Assembly (NCBI GenBank): GCA_958295495.1
Contig: OY282352.1
Location: 1,922,001-1,986,000 of the forward strand
Direction: 5' to 3'
Length of the DNA stretch: 64,000 nt
Origin: an uncultured Latescibacterota bacterium
GTDB lineage: Bacteria > Latescibacterota > UBA2968 > UBA8231
Shown: positions 1 through 8,810 of the stretch, piece after piece
Layout of the letters: every line of letters starts with the position of its first letter
How positions within the stretch are numbered: the stretch's first letter is position 1
The notes under the pieces: generated by a model
What the model was told of the DNA's origin: nothing
Seen by the model: only the letters and a program-made list of their open reading frames with translations
The model's database searches: none
Made by a program: the position numbers and the translations under genes

Positions 1-319
1 CTCGCTCGCGCCGTGCGTCGGCGGTGCTCAAGTGATCGGGATGTTCGAGATAAAGCGTCTCGTAGGCCGGCACTGCCAGGTCGCAACGGCCGCTCTGGCG
101 GTACGCACGCGCTAGCATTAGTCGAGCCTCGGCCAGTTGTGGATAATCGGGATAGTTGTGAATAAACTCGGCGAATAGCGCGGCGGCCGTGGCATAGTCG
201 CCTGCGTCCCGAAAGAGATTGCGGGCCAGTTTGAAGTCGTCATCTGCGCTCATTTGCGCCCAACTCTGGGTGCTTAGGCAGAGGAGAAGCACTAATATCA
301 ATTTTGGGAACATATCCAT
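1..319 (-). CDS. Periplasmic TPR-repeat protein, C-terminus cut by window edge
   Basis: Reading the minus strand from an ATG at 319 gives a signal peptide (MDMFPKLILVLLLCLSTQSWA) followed by a helical repeat region (about residues 24-106) with the spacing of tetratricopeptide repeats, including a DYATAAALFAEFIHNYPDY unit. This resembles BamD/YbgF-type tol-pal-associated proteins, which act in the periplasm. A second ATG at 313 is possible. The gene is divergent from ispE and shares an AT-rich intergenic region with it. The frame stays open to base 1, so the C-terminus is missing. The exact family cannot be fixed from about 106 residues. Confidence 0.6.
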   Translation of the reverse strand, partial: MDMFPKLILVLLLCLSTQSWAQMSADDDFKLARNLFRDAGDYATAAALFAEFIHNYPDYPQLAEARLMLARAYRQSGRCDLAVPAYETLYLEHPDHLSTADARRER

Positions 320-394
320 TCTCAAGATTATGCCAATCTGACACTTGATTAATATATAATATTGTATAGGAAAATGCGGTCAAGGCATGCAGCG

Positions 395-1261
395 ATGGAG
401 GATCTGCTAGTCGAAAAAGCATACGCAAAAATAAACTTGGGGCTTAAGGTCCTCGGCCGCCGCCCTGATGGCTACCACGAGATCCTCAGCGTGGTCCAAT
501 GCGTGGATTTAGCGGACGTCTTGTACTTTGAACCAGCTTCCTCCGACCAGTTGACCTGTAGCCTAGATGGTCTATCGACGGGGCCAGACAATTTGGTGTG
601 CCGCGCCGTTGACGCCTTTCGCGCTCGGCTCGACTGCCCGGTCCAGTCGTTCCGCATCCATCTCGAAAAGAACATACCTATAGGCGCGGGCTTAGGCGGG
701 GGTAGTGCCGACGCGGCAGCGGCCCTGCGAGCACTAAATCGCTTCTATGACCAGCCCTTCTCGAACGCAGGTCTCCGCCAGATCGCCGCCACCCTTGGCT
801 CGGATATTCCCTTTCTAGTGGAGGGTGGCACTGCTCTACTGAGAGGCCGAGGCGAGATACTCGAAGATCTGAGTTGGGAGGGTGCGGTCTTTTACGTACT
901 GGCGTACCCCGAAGTTGAAGTCAGCACTGCGTGGGCTTATGAACAACTCGGCCAATTCGGCCCCATCTTGACAGAAAATACTCCCTATTTTAACTTTGTT
1001 GTTTCCCTGAGCGGCGGGTGCGTTGACCACGACGGGTTATTTGAAGTGCTAGAGAACGACTTCACGCCTGCGGTATATCGCACCTATCCCATCGTCGCAG
1101 AACTTCGTTCTCAACTGGACCGAGTTGGTGCTCGCGCCACGTTAATGTCGGGCAGCGGCTCCACTGTTTACGGTATCTTCGACGACCGGAAGACCGCCTC
1201 TCAGGCGCAGAGCGCGCTGCAAAGGCAAGGTTGCCGGTCTTTTTTATGTCAGCCGGTCTAG
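395..1261 (+). CDS. ispE: 4-diphosphocytidyl-2-C-methyl-D-erythritol kinase (IspE)
   Basis: GHMP-family kinase of the MEP isoprenoid pathway; it phosphorylates CDP-methylerythritol in the cytoplasm. Visible marks are the N-terminal AYAKINLGLKVLGRRPDGYHE substrate region, the glycine-rich ATP loop IPIGAGLGGGSADAAAAL near residue 93, and the C-terminal LMSGSGSTVYGIF loop. I chose the ATG at 395 because nine residues before AKINL matches the family and AAGG lies upstream at suitable spacing; ATG 374 and TTG 362 are in frame. A TATAAT box at 355-360 argues against the TTG. Length (288 aa) is typical. The neighbouring rplY and pth genes match the common ispE-rplY-pth order. Confidence 0.95.
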   Translation: MEDLLVEKAYAKINLGLKVLGRRPDGYHEILSVVQCVDLADVLYFEPASSDQLTCSLDGLSTGPDNLVCRAVDAFRARLDCPVQSFRIHLEKNIPIGAGLGGGSADAAAALRALNRFYDQPFSNAGLRQIAATLGSDIPFLVEGGTALLRGRGEILEDLSWEGAVFYVLAYPEVEVSTAWAYEQLGQFGPILTENTPYFNFVVSLSGGCVDHDGLFEVLENDFTPAVYRTYPIVAELRSQLDRVGARATLMSGSGSTVYGIFDDRKTASQAQSALQRQGCRSFLCQPV

Positions 1262-1291
1262 TCCAGAGTAGTGCGAGGCATAGAGATAGGT

Positions 1292-1366
1292 AGCCCGGTC
1301 GTTCAACTGGTAGGACAACGGATTTTGGTTCCGTTTATCGAGGTTCGAGTCCTCGCCGGGCTGCCA
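1292..1366 (+). tRNA. tRNA-Gln (anticodon TTG), CCA encoded
   Basis: A cloverleaf can be drawn by eye. The acceptor stem pairs AGCCCGG (1292-1298) with CCGGGCT (1356-1362). The anticodon stem ACGGA/TCCGT (1318-1322, 1330-1334) encloses TTTTGGT, which puts TTG at 1325-1327. The T stem CGAGG/CCTCG (1339-1343, 1351-1355) encloses TTCGAGT. A discriminator G is followed by a genomic CCA at 1364-1366. It reads codon CAA. It sits between ispE and rplY. Confidence 0.95.
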
Positions 1367-1410
1367 TTATGCCATTGATATTTGATTGAGTCTTTTGAGG
1401 AGATATTCCG

Positions 1411-2097
1411 ATGCCGCAAGTTCCACTACAGATCCAAGTGCGCGAGCAGGTCGCGCTCAAAGTCCAGTCCCGCCAAGAGCAGGGCAAGGGACCAGTGGGC
1501 CAGATGCGTCGCCTACAGGGCCAGCTGCCCGGGGTGATCTACGGCCACAACCAGCCTGCTGAGTCCTTTAAGACGGATGCCCATGGCTTGGAGCGCATCC
1601 TGAGCAAGGGCGGGCAAAACGCGATTATCTTGGTCGAGCACGGAGGGCCTGATCCTGATAAGGCCTCTGAGCAGGCCCTGATTCGCGACATCCAATACCA
1701 CAAGGTCCGCGGCGATGTGCTGCACTTAGACCTCTTGCGCATTGATCCGAGCGAGACGCTGCGAGCCAATGTACCGCTCCTGACTGAGGGGGTACCCGAA
1801 GGCGTCCGCAACGAGGGCGGGGCCTTGCAGCAGACGCTGACCTCAATCGAAATGGAATGCGTCGTCTCGGAAATGCCCGCCGCGATGGTAATTGACATCT
1901 CTTCGCTGGTCATCGGCGATAGCCTGCACGTGAGCGATCTCCTCGAACAGGAGCGGCGCATTACCACTGACCCGTCCCGCACGATTGTCAATATCTTGGC
2001 CCCGCGCTTGGTCGCTGCTGAGGAAGAAGCCGAGGAGGCCGAAGTTCCCGAAGGCGAAGAAGAGGCAGGCGAAGGTGGCGAAGGTGGCGAAGAGTAG
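1411..2097 (+). CDS. rplY: 50S ribosomal protein L25 / Ctc family
   Basis: Long (CTC/TL5-type) form of L25, which binds 5S rRNA in the large subunit. The N-terminal part contains RRLQGQLPGVIYGHNQPAESF, typical of the 5S-binding beta-barrel, and the second domain carries VPLLTEGVPEGVRNEGGALQQ. The last 30 residues are a poly-Glu/Gly tail, a common ornament in this family. GAGGAG at about 1397 is the ribosome-binding site for ATG 1411. The gene is almost contiguous with pth, whose start codon lies 2 nt past this stop, so the two are very probably co-translated. Confidence 0.95.
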   Translation: MPQVPLQIQVREQVALKVQSRQEQGKGPVGQMRRLQGQLPGVIYGHNQPAESFKTDAHGLERILSKGGQNAIILVEHGGPDPDKASEQALIRDIQYHKVRGDVLHLDLLRIDPSETLRANVPLLTEGVPEGVRNEGGALQQTLTSIEMECVVSEMPAAMVIDISSLVIGDSLHVSDLLEQERRITTDPSRTIVNILAPRLVAAEEEAEEAEVPEGEEEAGEGGEGGEE

Positions 2098-2099
2098 GT

Positions 2100-2657
2100 T
2101 TGCAAGTAGCCTTGGGTTTGGGTAATCCCGGTGCGCGCTACGCGTCGACGCGGCACAACATCGGCTTTATGGTGGTAGATCACCTAGCGGCCCGCTGTGG
2201 TGTTGACTGGCAGCATCAAGCGGACGTACAAGGCCAAGTTGTCCGAGTAGTGCTGGGCGGTCAGGAGGTACTCTTGGCTAAGCCCCAGATTTATATGAAC
2301 CGCAGCGGCCGAACCGCAGCGGCTCTTTGCGCCCAATGGGGGGTGCTTCCCGAAGACGTACTGGTCATCTTCGACGACTTCCTCCTCGATTTCGGGCGTC
2401 TGCGCTTTCGCCGGGGCGGGAGTGATGGCGGGCACAATGGTTTGGCTTCGGTACTCGCGGCGCTCAACACGGAGGCTATACCGCGCCTGCGTCTAGGAAT
2501 CGGCATCCCACCCGCAGACACGGACGTCATTGACTACGTCCTAGAGCCGTTTTCCCCCGCAGACGAGGTAGAAAACTTGATTGAGCGCGGGAATGCGGCG
2601 CTCGAAGCGTACTACGCCGAAGGCATTGAGGCGGCCATGAACAGGTTCAACGGTTAA
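2100..2657 (+). CDS. pth: Peptidyl-tRNA hydrolase
   Basis: Recycles peptidyl-tRNAs released prematurely from the ribosome. Motifs in order are the N-terminal GLGNPG, the catalytic-His segment [15 protein letters not shown] (His about residue 20), the [12 protein letters not shown] segment (normally TFMNxSG, with the tRNA-binding Asn), [24 protein letters not shown] (catalytic Asp about 93), and the C-terminal DYVLEPF. The start is a TTG at 2100, directly after the rplY stop. No later start keeps the GLGNPG strand, so the TTG is convincing. 185 aa is the normal length. Confidence 0.95.
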   Translation: MQVALGLGNPGARYASTRHNIGFMVVDHLAARCGVDWQHQADVQGQVVRVVLGGQEVLLAKPQIYMNRSGRTAAALCAQWGVLPEDVLVIFDDFLLDFGRLRFRRGGSDGGHNGLASVLAALNTEAIPRLRLGIGIPPADTDVIDYVLEPFSPADEVENLIERGNAALEAYYAEGIEAAMNRFNG

Positions 2658-2692
2658 AAAGCAAAGCAGCCAAGGGAGGGTTACAAACGCAT

Positions 2693-4735
2693 ATGGAAAT
2701 TTGGACGAGCGCAGCGCCATTCATGGGTCTGGGCGGGTTGCTTTGCTCGCTCTTGCTGTACTTTTACATCAAGAAGTCTCCGGCAGGCACTCCAGAGATG
2801 GTGGAAATCTCAGAGGCGATCCACGAGGGAGCCATGGCCTTTCTCAAACGCGAGTACACCATCCTCGCCGGGTTTATCGTCATCGTCTTTGTCCTCCTTT
2901 TTGCCTTCGTCGGCTCCCATACCGCGTACGCTTTTTTGTCGGGAGCCGTTTGCTCCATTTTGGCCGGCTATACTGGCATGAAGGCAGCCTGTCACGCCAA
3001 TGTGCGCACCGCCCAAGCCGCCAATCAGCACGGCCAGGGGGCCGCGTTGAATATTGCCTTTTCGGGCGGTGCCGTGATGGGGCTCGCGGTCGCCGGTTTG
3101 GGGCTTTTCGGCGTTGGGGCACTGGCGAGTGCCTTTGGTATCTGGGACGATATAAGCCAAGCATCCGCGATCAATGGCTTCGCTATGGGGGCCTCTTCGA
3201 TTGCTCTTTTCGCGCGCGTTGGCGGTGGCATCTTCACCAAAACCGCCGATGTGGGTGCCGACTTAGTGGGCAAAGTGGAGGCGGGAATTCCCGAGGACGA
3301 TCCCCGCAATCCGGCCGTTATCGCCGACAATGTCGGCGATAACGTCGGCGATGTCGCCGGCATGGGTGCCGACATCTTTGAATCGTATGTCGGATCGGTC
3401 ATCGCCACCATTGCCATCGCCGCCACCGCGTCCGCGTCACTACTGGCCACTCTCGCCCCCAGCATCTCCGATCCGACCTCGGCGAAACTCGCGGCGATGA
3501 GCTTCCCGCTGATCGTCATTACGATCGGTATAGCCGCATCGCTTTTGGGCGTGTTGATGGTGCGGATACTGCAGAATTTTGACCCCGGTGCCGCATTGCG
3601 CTACTCGACTTGGGTTGCAGCCGCACTAATGATTTTGGGTGCTTGGTGGGTCGCCGGGACAATCGGCTTATCCAATCAGCCGGTGTGGGCACTGTGCACG
3701 GGCTGCCTAGCCGGGATCGCGATTGGCCTTTTTACCGAGTACTACACCGGCGGCAAACCCATCCGCACCATCGCTGAAACCTCCAAGACCGGCGTGGCGA
3801 CCAATATCATTTCCGGTCTGGCCATAGGTATGGAGAGCGTCGTCCTGCCGACCTTGGGAATCGTCGTCGCCATTGGCTTGGCCTTCCACTTTGCCGGGCT
3901 TTTTGGAATTGGCATCGCCGCTGTCGGTATGCTGGCCACAGTGGGTATCACCATGTCGGTCGATGCCTATGGCCCCATCGCCGACAACGCCGGCGGCATT
4001 ACCGAAATGGCGGGCTTGGGCGAGGACACGCGCAAGATCACCGATGGGCTCGACTCACTCGGCAACACGACCGCGGCCATGGGCAAGGGGTTTGCCATTG
4101 GTTCGGCGGCATTGACGGCATTGGCACTTTTTTCGGCCTATTCCTCCGCTATTGAGACCTCAACCGGTAAGCCGATCGTCATTGACGTGACTACGCCGGT
4201 TGTCGTCGGCGGGCTTTTTATTGGCGCGATGATTCCCTACCTAGCAGCCTCCATTACCATGACCTCGGTCGGCAAGGCCGCCTTCAAGATGGTCGAGGAA
4301 GTCCGGCGTCAGTTCCGCGAGATTGAGGGCCTGATGGAAGGCAAAGCTAAACCCGACACCCGGCGCTGCGTGGAGATCAGCACGACCGCGGCACTGCGCG
4401 AGATGATTCTACCGGGCCTGTTGGCGGTGTTGGCTCCGGTCGCGGTTGGTTTTGGTCTCGGCCCCATCGCCTTGGGCGGTATGCTCGCCGGGGCGACGGT
4501 CAGTGGCGTACTGCTGGCACTGATGATGGCCAATAGTGGCGGTGCTTGGGACAACGCCAAAAAGTGGATCGAAGAGGGCCATTTGGGAGGCAAGGGCTCT
4601 GATGCCCACAAAGCCGCGGTCGTCGGCGATACGGTCGGCGACCCATTCAAGGACACGTCGGGGCCGTCTCTGAACATACTCATCAAGCTGATGTCGGTGA
4701 TATCTCTCGTCCTGGCACCGCTTTTTGTCGTCTGA
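2693..4735 (+). CDS. hppA: Membrane-bound pyrophosphatase, K+-dependent type (HppA)
   Basis: Multi-span (about 16 helices) proton- or sodium-pumping pyrophosphatase of 680 aa. The catalytic segments are present: [47 protein letters not shown] near residue 190-235 and a C-terminal [21 protein letters not shown]. The determinant region reads [18 protein letters not shown]; Ala-Ala here, rather than the Lys of K+-independent enzymes, predicts a potassium requirement. Whether Na+ or H+ is pumped cannot be decided by eye. GGAGGG upstream is the RBS for ATG 2693. It recovers energy from the pyrophosphate released by biosynthesis. Confidence 0.97.
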   Translation: MEIWTSAAPFMGLGGLLCSLLLYFYIKKSPAGTPEMVEISEAIHEGAMAFLKREYTILAGFIVIVFVLLFAFVGSHTAYAFLSGAVCSILAGYTGMKAACHANVRTAQAANQHGQGAALNIAFSGGAVMGLAVAGLGLFGVGALASAFGIWDDISQASAINGFAMGASSIALFARVGGGIFTKTADVGADLVGKVEAGIPEDDPRNPAVIADNVGDNVGDVAGMGADIFESYVGSVIATIAIAATASASLLATLAPSISDPTSAKLAAMSFPLIVITIGIAASLLGVLMVRILQNFDPGAALRYSTWVAAALMILGAWWVAGTIGLSNQPVWALCTGCLAGIAIGLFTEYYTGGKPIRTIAETSKTGVATNIISGLAIGMESVVLPTLGIVVAIGLAFHFAGLFGIGIAAVGMLATVGITMSVDAYGPIADNAGGITEMAGLGEDTRKITDGLDSLGNTTAAMGKGFAIGSAALTALALFSAYSSAIETSTGKPIVIDVTTPVVVGGLFIGAMIPYLAASITMTSVGKAAFKMVEEVRRQFREIEGLMEGKAKPDTRRCVEISTTAALREMILPGLLAVLAPVAVGFGLGPIALGGMLAGATVSGVLLALMMANSGGAWDNAKKWIEEGHLGGKGSDAHKAAVVGDTVGDPFKDTSGPSLNILIKLMSVISLVLAPLFVV

Positions 4736-4774
4736 GGGATGTGCCTCAGACTAGAACCAAGAAAGCGCAATACA

Positions 4775-5290
4775 ATGAGAAACTACGAACTCGTATGTAT
4801 CTTGGATCCCCAAGTCGTCGAGGGTCAAAATGAGCAAGTCGTCGAAAAATACGAGGCATATCTCGAGGAAAATGGCGGGCAAGTCGCCCGGATCGACAAT
4901 TGGGGCCTGCGGCGTCTGGCCTATACCTCGACTAGCCTGAAGAATCGGCACCAAGGCTACTACGTGCTCTATCAGTTTTCCGCTGAGCCGACAGCAATCG
5001 AAGGATTAGAGCAAACGCTCAAGCTCGACGAAGCGGTGCTGCGCTATCTCGTCACCGCTGTCGAAGGCGAGTTTATCCACGTGCCTCAGCTAGCCGCCGA
5101 CAATTTCCTCGAAGAAGCCTTTGCCCGACCGGCCCGCGGCCCGAGGGACCGAGGCGGCCCGCACCGCGACTCCCGCGGTCCGAGGGCCCGCGACGATAGC
5201 CGCGATACTGCCTCTGAAGATAAGGAACCTAATGAGGCGGCAGATGATTCACCAGAAGAGTCTGTCGTCCAAGAGTCCGACGACTCTTAG
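4775..5290 (+). CDS. rpsF: 30S ribosomal protein S6 with charged C-terminal extension
   Basis: Small-subunit protein that normally pairs with S18. The S6 fold runs from MRNYELVCILDPQ through LRRLAYTSTSLKNRHQGYYVLYQF to about residue 100. A further 70 residues rich in Arg/Asp/Pro (RGPRDRGGPHRDSRGPRARDD, then acidic) extend the C-terminus. The frame is open to 4739, but ATG 4775 gives the family N-terminus. Unusually, rpsR does not follow; the next gene is a DUF2232 membrane protein and then rplI. Confidence 0.95.
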   Translation: MRNYELVCILDPQVVEGQNEQVVEKYEAYLEENGGQVARIDNWGLRRLAYTSTSLKNRHQGYYVLYQFSAEPTAIEGLEQTLKLDEAVLRYLVTAVEGEFIHVPQLAADNFLEEAFARPARGPRDRGGPHRDSRGPRARDDSRDTASEDKEPNEAADDSPEESVVQESDDS

Positions 5291-5305
5291 AGTCGGCATG
5301 CGCCG

Positions 5306-6118
5306 ATGCTGATTCTGCTGGGCATAGCGCTGGCGGTCATTTCGCTTTTGGCCAGCTTGCGCTACGGCTCGCGTGGTGCCCTGCCCTTGATCGGCCTGCT
5401 TTGCTTGGGCACCACCATGCTGCTAGGTGCCACGTTGGGGCTGGTACCCATTATGGGGTTGCTCGCCATTTTGCAAATAGAGCGTCAGCAGACCTATGGT
5501 CGCGTCACGGCCATGGCCATGACGCCGGCGGCGGGCTTATGTCTTTGGCAGTTAATTCAGGCGCGCGATGGCATACATCGCCAAGAGCAAGCCGCCGCCA
5601 TCTTGGAGCAGTTCCAAGCCTTAGGGATGGCTGTGGAGGAAGGCGGCCAGACGCTAAGCGCGATGATTGACGCGGTACTGCGGGTGCAGCCGGCCATCGA
5701 GATGGCGACCCTACTTTTAACGTTTGTCTTAGCGTATCGGTTGAGCCAAGGCTTGGCCTTGCGGCTGGGGCTGTCGCTGCCTGCTCCCTTGCCGCTGTCC
5801 TTGTGGCGGCCTTGGGAAGAGCTGATCTGGGTATTGATCACGGCCTTGGGCCTAAGTCTTTTGAGCGATGGATTGTTGGCCGATCTGGGCCTCAACCTGA
5901 TCGCGTTGATGGGGATTATTTACGGGGTTCAAGGCTTGGCCGTGCTGCGCTTTTTCGCCCAACGACAAAGGGTGCCGCTTTTAGTCGAGCTATTTTTTTA
6001 TATAGGGCTTTTTTTTGTAGCAGGGTTGGCGTTTCCGCTCCTAGCTGGATTGGGGCTTTTGGATACTTGGTTTGATTGGCGTCGGCTACGCCCAGCCCCC
6101 ACAGAGGAAGAAGCATAA
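5306..6118 (+). CDS. DUF2232-like integral membrane protein
   Basis: 270-residue, strongly hydrophobic protein with about seven to eight predicted membrane helices and a short charged middle (HRQEQAAAILEQFQALG, about residues 91-107). In many bacteria a DUF2232 (YybS-like) protein lies between rpsR/rpsF and rplI, which is exactly this position. The assignment rests on position, size and topology more than on specific residues. Function is unknown. It starts 16 nt after rpsF and belongs to the same transcription unit as rplI. Confidence 0.7.
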   Translation: MLILLGIALAVISLLASLRYGSRGALPLIGLLCLGTTMLLGATLGLVPIMGLLAILQIERQQTYGRVTAMAMTPAAGLCLWQLIQARDGIHRQEQAAAILEQFQALGMAVEEGGQTLSAMIDAVLRVQPAIEMATLLLTFVLAYRLSQGLALRLGLSLPAPLPLSLWRPWEELIWVLITALGLSLLSDGLLADLGLNLIALMGIIYGVQGLAVLRFFAQRQRVPLLVELFFYIGLFFVAGLAFPLLAGLGLLDTWFDWRRLRPAPTEEEA

Positions 6119-6162
6119 GGCCTAAACAACATCGCCGTTTTCTATGAAGTGGAGGACAAGTT

Positions 6163-6606
6163 GTGAAAGTAATTCTGTTAAAGGACATTGAAGCCTTGGG
6201 TTCGGCCGGCGAGGTCGTAGAGGTGAAGAACGGGTATGGTCGCAACTTCCTGATCCCTCGCAACGAGGCATTGGTCGCCACCGCCGCCAACATGGCCCGG
6301 TTCGAGTCTAGACGCAAACGGCAAGAGACTTTGGCCGAGCGCGATCGCCGCGCCGCCGAGGCCCTCGCCAAGAAGCTGGAAACGGAGTCTATCACCGCGC
6401 AGGTCAAGGTCGGCGAGGAGGATCGTCTCTTCGGTTCGGTAACCGCCCAGCACATCGCCGAATTGCTCGATGAAAAGGGCTACGAGATAGATCGCCGCGC
6501 TATCCATCTCGAAAATTCCATCCGCGAACTGGGTGTTTACAATGTCGAAGTGCGCCTCCACCCGGAGGTAGCAGCAGCGGTCAAGCTCTGGGTCGTCAAG
6601 GAATAG
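6163..6606 (+). CDS. rplI: 50S ribosomal protein L9
   Basis: Large-subunit protein. The N-terminal domain shows MKVILLKDIEALGSAGEVVEVKNGYGRNFLIPRNEA, the diagnostic L9 signature, followed by the long connecting helix (residues about 45-75) and a C-terminal domain with DRLFGSVTAQHIAELL. It starts with GTG at 6163, preceded by GGAGG. 147 aa is typical. It follows the DUF2232 gene by 44 nt. Confidence 0.97.
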   Translation: MKVILLKDIEALGSAGEVVEVKNGYGRNFLIPRNEALVATAANMARFESRRKRQETLAERDRRAAEALAKKLETESITAQVKVGEEDRLFGSVTAQHIAELLDEKGYEIDRRAIHLENSIRELGVYNVEVRLHPEVAAAVKLWVVKE

Positions 6607-6646
6607 TGCGACGCTGGGTGCCCTCCCTCCTCAACGGAGGTAATTC

Positions 6647-7576
6647 ATGCCAGGCAGGGTCTTGCTCCTTTGCTGGATGTGTGCGGCGGCCACCGGCTGC
6701 GGCCCGGAACTTTCGGAAGGCCCCTTCGCGCACGTCGGGCAAGAAGTATGGCGCACCGTAAACAGAAGCCACCGGGGTGCTGACGGCGTCTTGGTGCAAG
6801 CGACCTTGCACTCCTTCGCCTATGAGATCGCCCGCGCCTATGCGCGGGCCGAGCGCGAGGGCTTGGGGCAGGAGCAGCTCGAATACCGCATCAAGCAGCT
6901 AATCTATTCCTACGTTGACGGCACCTATCCGGCCGAAGACGGCACAGACATCAACAGCCTCTACTTTCAGTATCTGATCTACGTAAACCCGTCCTTCGAC
7001 GTGCGCAATCCCCTGCAAAAGCGCGCCTTCGACATCTGGAGAGCCGAATACATACGCCGGGTCGTCGATGCCATCTACGACCCCAAGTTTCCCATTCTGC
7101 GCGACCGGTACGACGATCGTTGGGGCTTGACGCTCTACAGTCGCTTGGTCTTTACCGTTTATCTATCGAGCGGAGAATCTCAGCTCAAGCCATATATTGC
7201 CGATATTGGTGCGCGTACGTTCTTGGTCAATCAGAAAGGGGCGCGTTTCCAGCCCAGCGGGACGTTTAATTCCTATCCTTACGAGAGCGACCGGCCCGAA
7301 GGTGAGATACTCGACGGCAAGACCTACTACCGAGTCTTCTTTCCCAATCGCAAGGGCGACGACAAGGCACCGCTCGTTCGGCGCGACGACGACTATCTCG
7401 AGTTGCAGATCGAGAACTTGGGCGACGTCCCATTGCGAACCCTGCGCTGGGAGCTGCCTCTCGCGTATCCAGAAATGCCTTCGCGGCGCTTGCCGACCGA
7501 GGCCGAGGTGGCCGAGCGCAAGGCGGCAGCACGGGCCGAGCGCGAGGCGCGAGCAGAAGCAATGAGGACAAAATAG
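6647..7576 (+). CDS. Putative lipoprotein of unknown function
   Basis: 309-aa protein with a lipoprotein-type start: a short hydrophobic stretch VLLLCWMCAAATGC whose Cys (about residue 18) would be lipidated. The body is alpha/beta, with YVNPSFDVRNPLQKRAFDIWRAEYI and RDRYDDRWGLTLYSRLVF segments, and it ends in a highly charged helix (AEVAERKAAARAEREARAEAMRTK). I do not recognise a domain. GGAGG directly upstream supports ATG 6647. It follows rplI by 40 nt and may be its last co-transcribed gene. No function is claimed. Confidence 0.75.
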   Translation: MPGRVLLLCWMCAAATGCGPELSEGPFAHVGQEVWRTVNRSHRGADGVLVQATLHSFAYEIARAYARAEREGLGQEQLEYRIKQLIYSYVDGTYPAEDGTDINSLYFQYLIYVNPSFDVRNPLQKRAFDIWRAEYIRRVVDAIYDPKFPILRDRYDDRWGLTLYSRLVFTVYLSSGESQLKPYIADIGARTFLVNQKGARFQPSGTFNSYPYESDRPEGEILDGKTYYRVFFPNRKGDDKAPLVRRDDDYLELQIENLGDVPLRTLRWELPLAYPEMPSRRLPTEAEVAERKAAARAEREARAEAMRTK

Positions 7577-7645
7577 TGCCGTGCGCGTCGTTGGTGCTAT
7601 TGGGAAGTCATTCTATATTTTTGCGTACGCAGACGAAGACTTTGC

Positions 7646-7744
7646 GGGAGCGGATGTGTGCCTGGTGGCTGCCGCGGACTTCAAATCCGTTGCGGTGTAG
7701 CGAGAGTTGCGCTGGGTGGGTTCGATTCCCACACGTTCCCGCCA
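7646..7744 (+). tRNA. selC: tRNA-Sec (anticodon TCA)
   Basis: 99-nt tRNA with the hallmarks of bacterial selC. The anticodon loop CTTCAAA (TCA at 7681-7683) is closed by GCGGA/TCCGT. An extra-long variable arm (about 9 bp with wobbles, GAGA loop at 7701-7704) follows. The T arm is GTGGG-TTCGATT-CCCAC. The acceptor pairs GGGAGCG (7646-7652) with CGTTCCC (7734-7740), then comes discriminator G and a genomic CCA (7742-7744). The eighth acceptor pair (G7653/A7733) is a mismatch and I could not draw a perfect long D stem. The overall layout matches E. coli selC segment by segment. Confidence 0.9.
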
Positions 7745-7751
7745 CTCGCCT

Positions 7752-8810
7752 TTATTGCGGCCAAGCCTGAGGATCTAGCCCGAGGCTCCGAGCGGCCTCG
7801 ACGATGTGGCCCCAAGTCGTGTCGTCGATGGGAATACCCTCTTCTTGGCGCTGGCGTCCCGTGCGGTATTCGGGGTCGCCGGGCAGCAGTATCTCGCCGA
7901 TGTGCGGATCGACGCGGCTGGTGAATACATGGCGGATTAGGCTTTCAAGTTCGTCGAAGTAGTAGGACATTTCGACGAAATGCCCGATGTCGTACACCGT
8001 CAGGTGCAGCCCATTGCTCTGCATGACGGTCTCGCCGTTGGCACAGCCCTGACCGCTGAGGGCCCCGCCTAAAATCTCTACTATCATACTCAAGCAGTAC
8101 CCCTTATAGGCCACCGGGCCGCCAAAAGGCAGGATTGCACCGGGCGGATCGCCGACAAATGCCTGCGGATCGGTAGAGGGGGTGCCCTCGTGGTTGATGA
8201 TTCGGCCCTCGGGTAGCTGTTCTCCGCGGTTATGGGCGACGCGGACCTTGCCCTCGGCGCAGACCGAGGTAGTCATATCGACCAAGAGCGGGTCGGCATT
8301 GCGCCGAGGTGCGGCGCAGGATATGGGATTGGTGCTGAGCTTGCCGTCAATCCCGCCGTAGGGAGCGATCTGGCGCCCGAGGTGCCCGGCGTTGCAAAAG
8401 GCTAGACCAATCATACCCTCGCGGGCGACCTGTAGCGGATAGGCCCCCACCCGGCCAACGTGCCCGCAGTTGCGCAGGGTGGCGGTAGCAACCCCGTACT
8501 GGGCGGCCTTGTCGATGGCTAGCTCGGTAGCGAAGGTGCCGCCGATCTGGCCCATGGTGCCGCCGCCATCGACGACCACCGTGCAGGGTCTTTCGCTGAC
8601 AATAGAAGGCTGGCCCTTGGGATCAAAGATGCCGTCTTGGATCTGTTGAATGTATTCGTAGATGCGCAAGCTGCCGTGCGAGTCGTGCCCGTAGAGAGAG
8701 GACTCGACTAAGTGGTCGGTCACGGCGCGGGCGCTTGCGGGAGGGCAGCCGACCGTCCCGAAAAGCTGGTAGCCGATCTGGCGCAGGTCGTCGGGTTTGA
8801 TGTGTGGCAT
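7752..8810 (-). CDS. Malate/L-lactate dehydrogenase family (Ldh_2) oxidoreductase
   Basis: NAD(P)-dependent 2-hydroxyacid or imine reductase of the family that includes YlbC/AllD, ComC and DpkA. Family marks are HDSHGSLRI near residue 45, NCGHVGRVGAYPLQVA, STNPISCAAPR near 170, and the AYKGYCLSMIVEILGGALSG segment near 240. 352 aa is normal. It starts with ATG 8810 in a TAATG overlap with the upstream PhyH gene, so the two are translationally coupled. A longer frame reaching back to 9005 is only overlap with PhyH. The specific substrate is not predictable. Confidence 0.9.
   Translation of the reverse strand: MPHIKPDDLRQIGYQLFGTVGCPPASARAVTDHLVESSLYGHDSHGSLRIYEYIQQIQDGIFDPKGQPSIVSERPCTVVVDGGGTMGQIGGTFATELAIDKAAQYGVATATLRNCGHVGRVGAYPLQVAREGMIGLAFCNAGHLGRQIAPYGGIDGKLSTNPISCAAPRRNADPLLVDMTTSVCAEGKVRVAHNRGEQLPEGRIINHEGTPSTDPQAFVGDPPGAILPFGGPVAYKGYCLSMIVEILGGALSGQGCANGETVMQSNGLHLTVYDIGHFVEMSYYFDELESLIRHVFTSRVDPHIGEILLPGDPEYRTGRQRQEEGIPIDDTTWGHIVEAARSLGLDPQAWPQ

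Noticed and set aside
1539..2183. Long minus-strand open frame antisense to rplY
   Set aside because: Low-complexity Ser/Pro/Arg translation typical of antisense in GC-rich genes; rplY on the plus strand is unambiguous.
2810..4770. Several antisense frames across hppA
   Set aside because: Shadow reading of a conserved pump gene; compositions are biased and no start signals fit.
7576..7924. Short plus-strand frames over the selC region
   Set aside because: They coincide with the tRNA and the tail of the minus-strand Ldh_2 gene.
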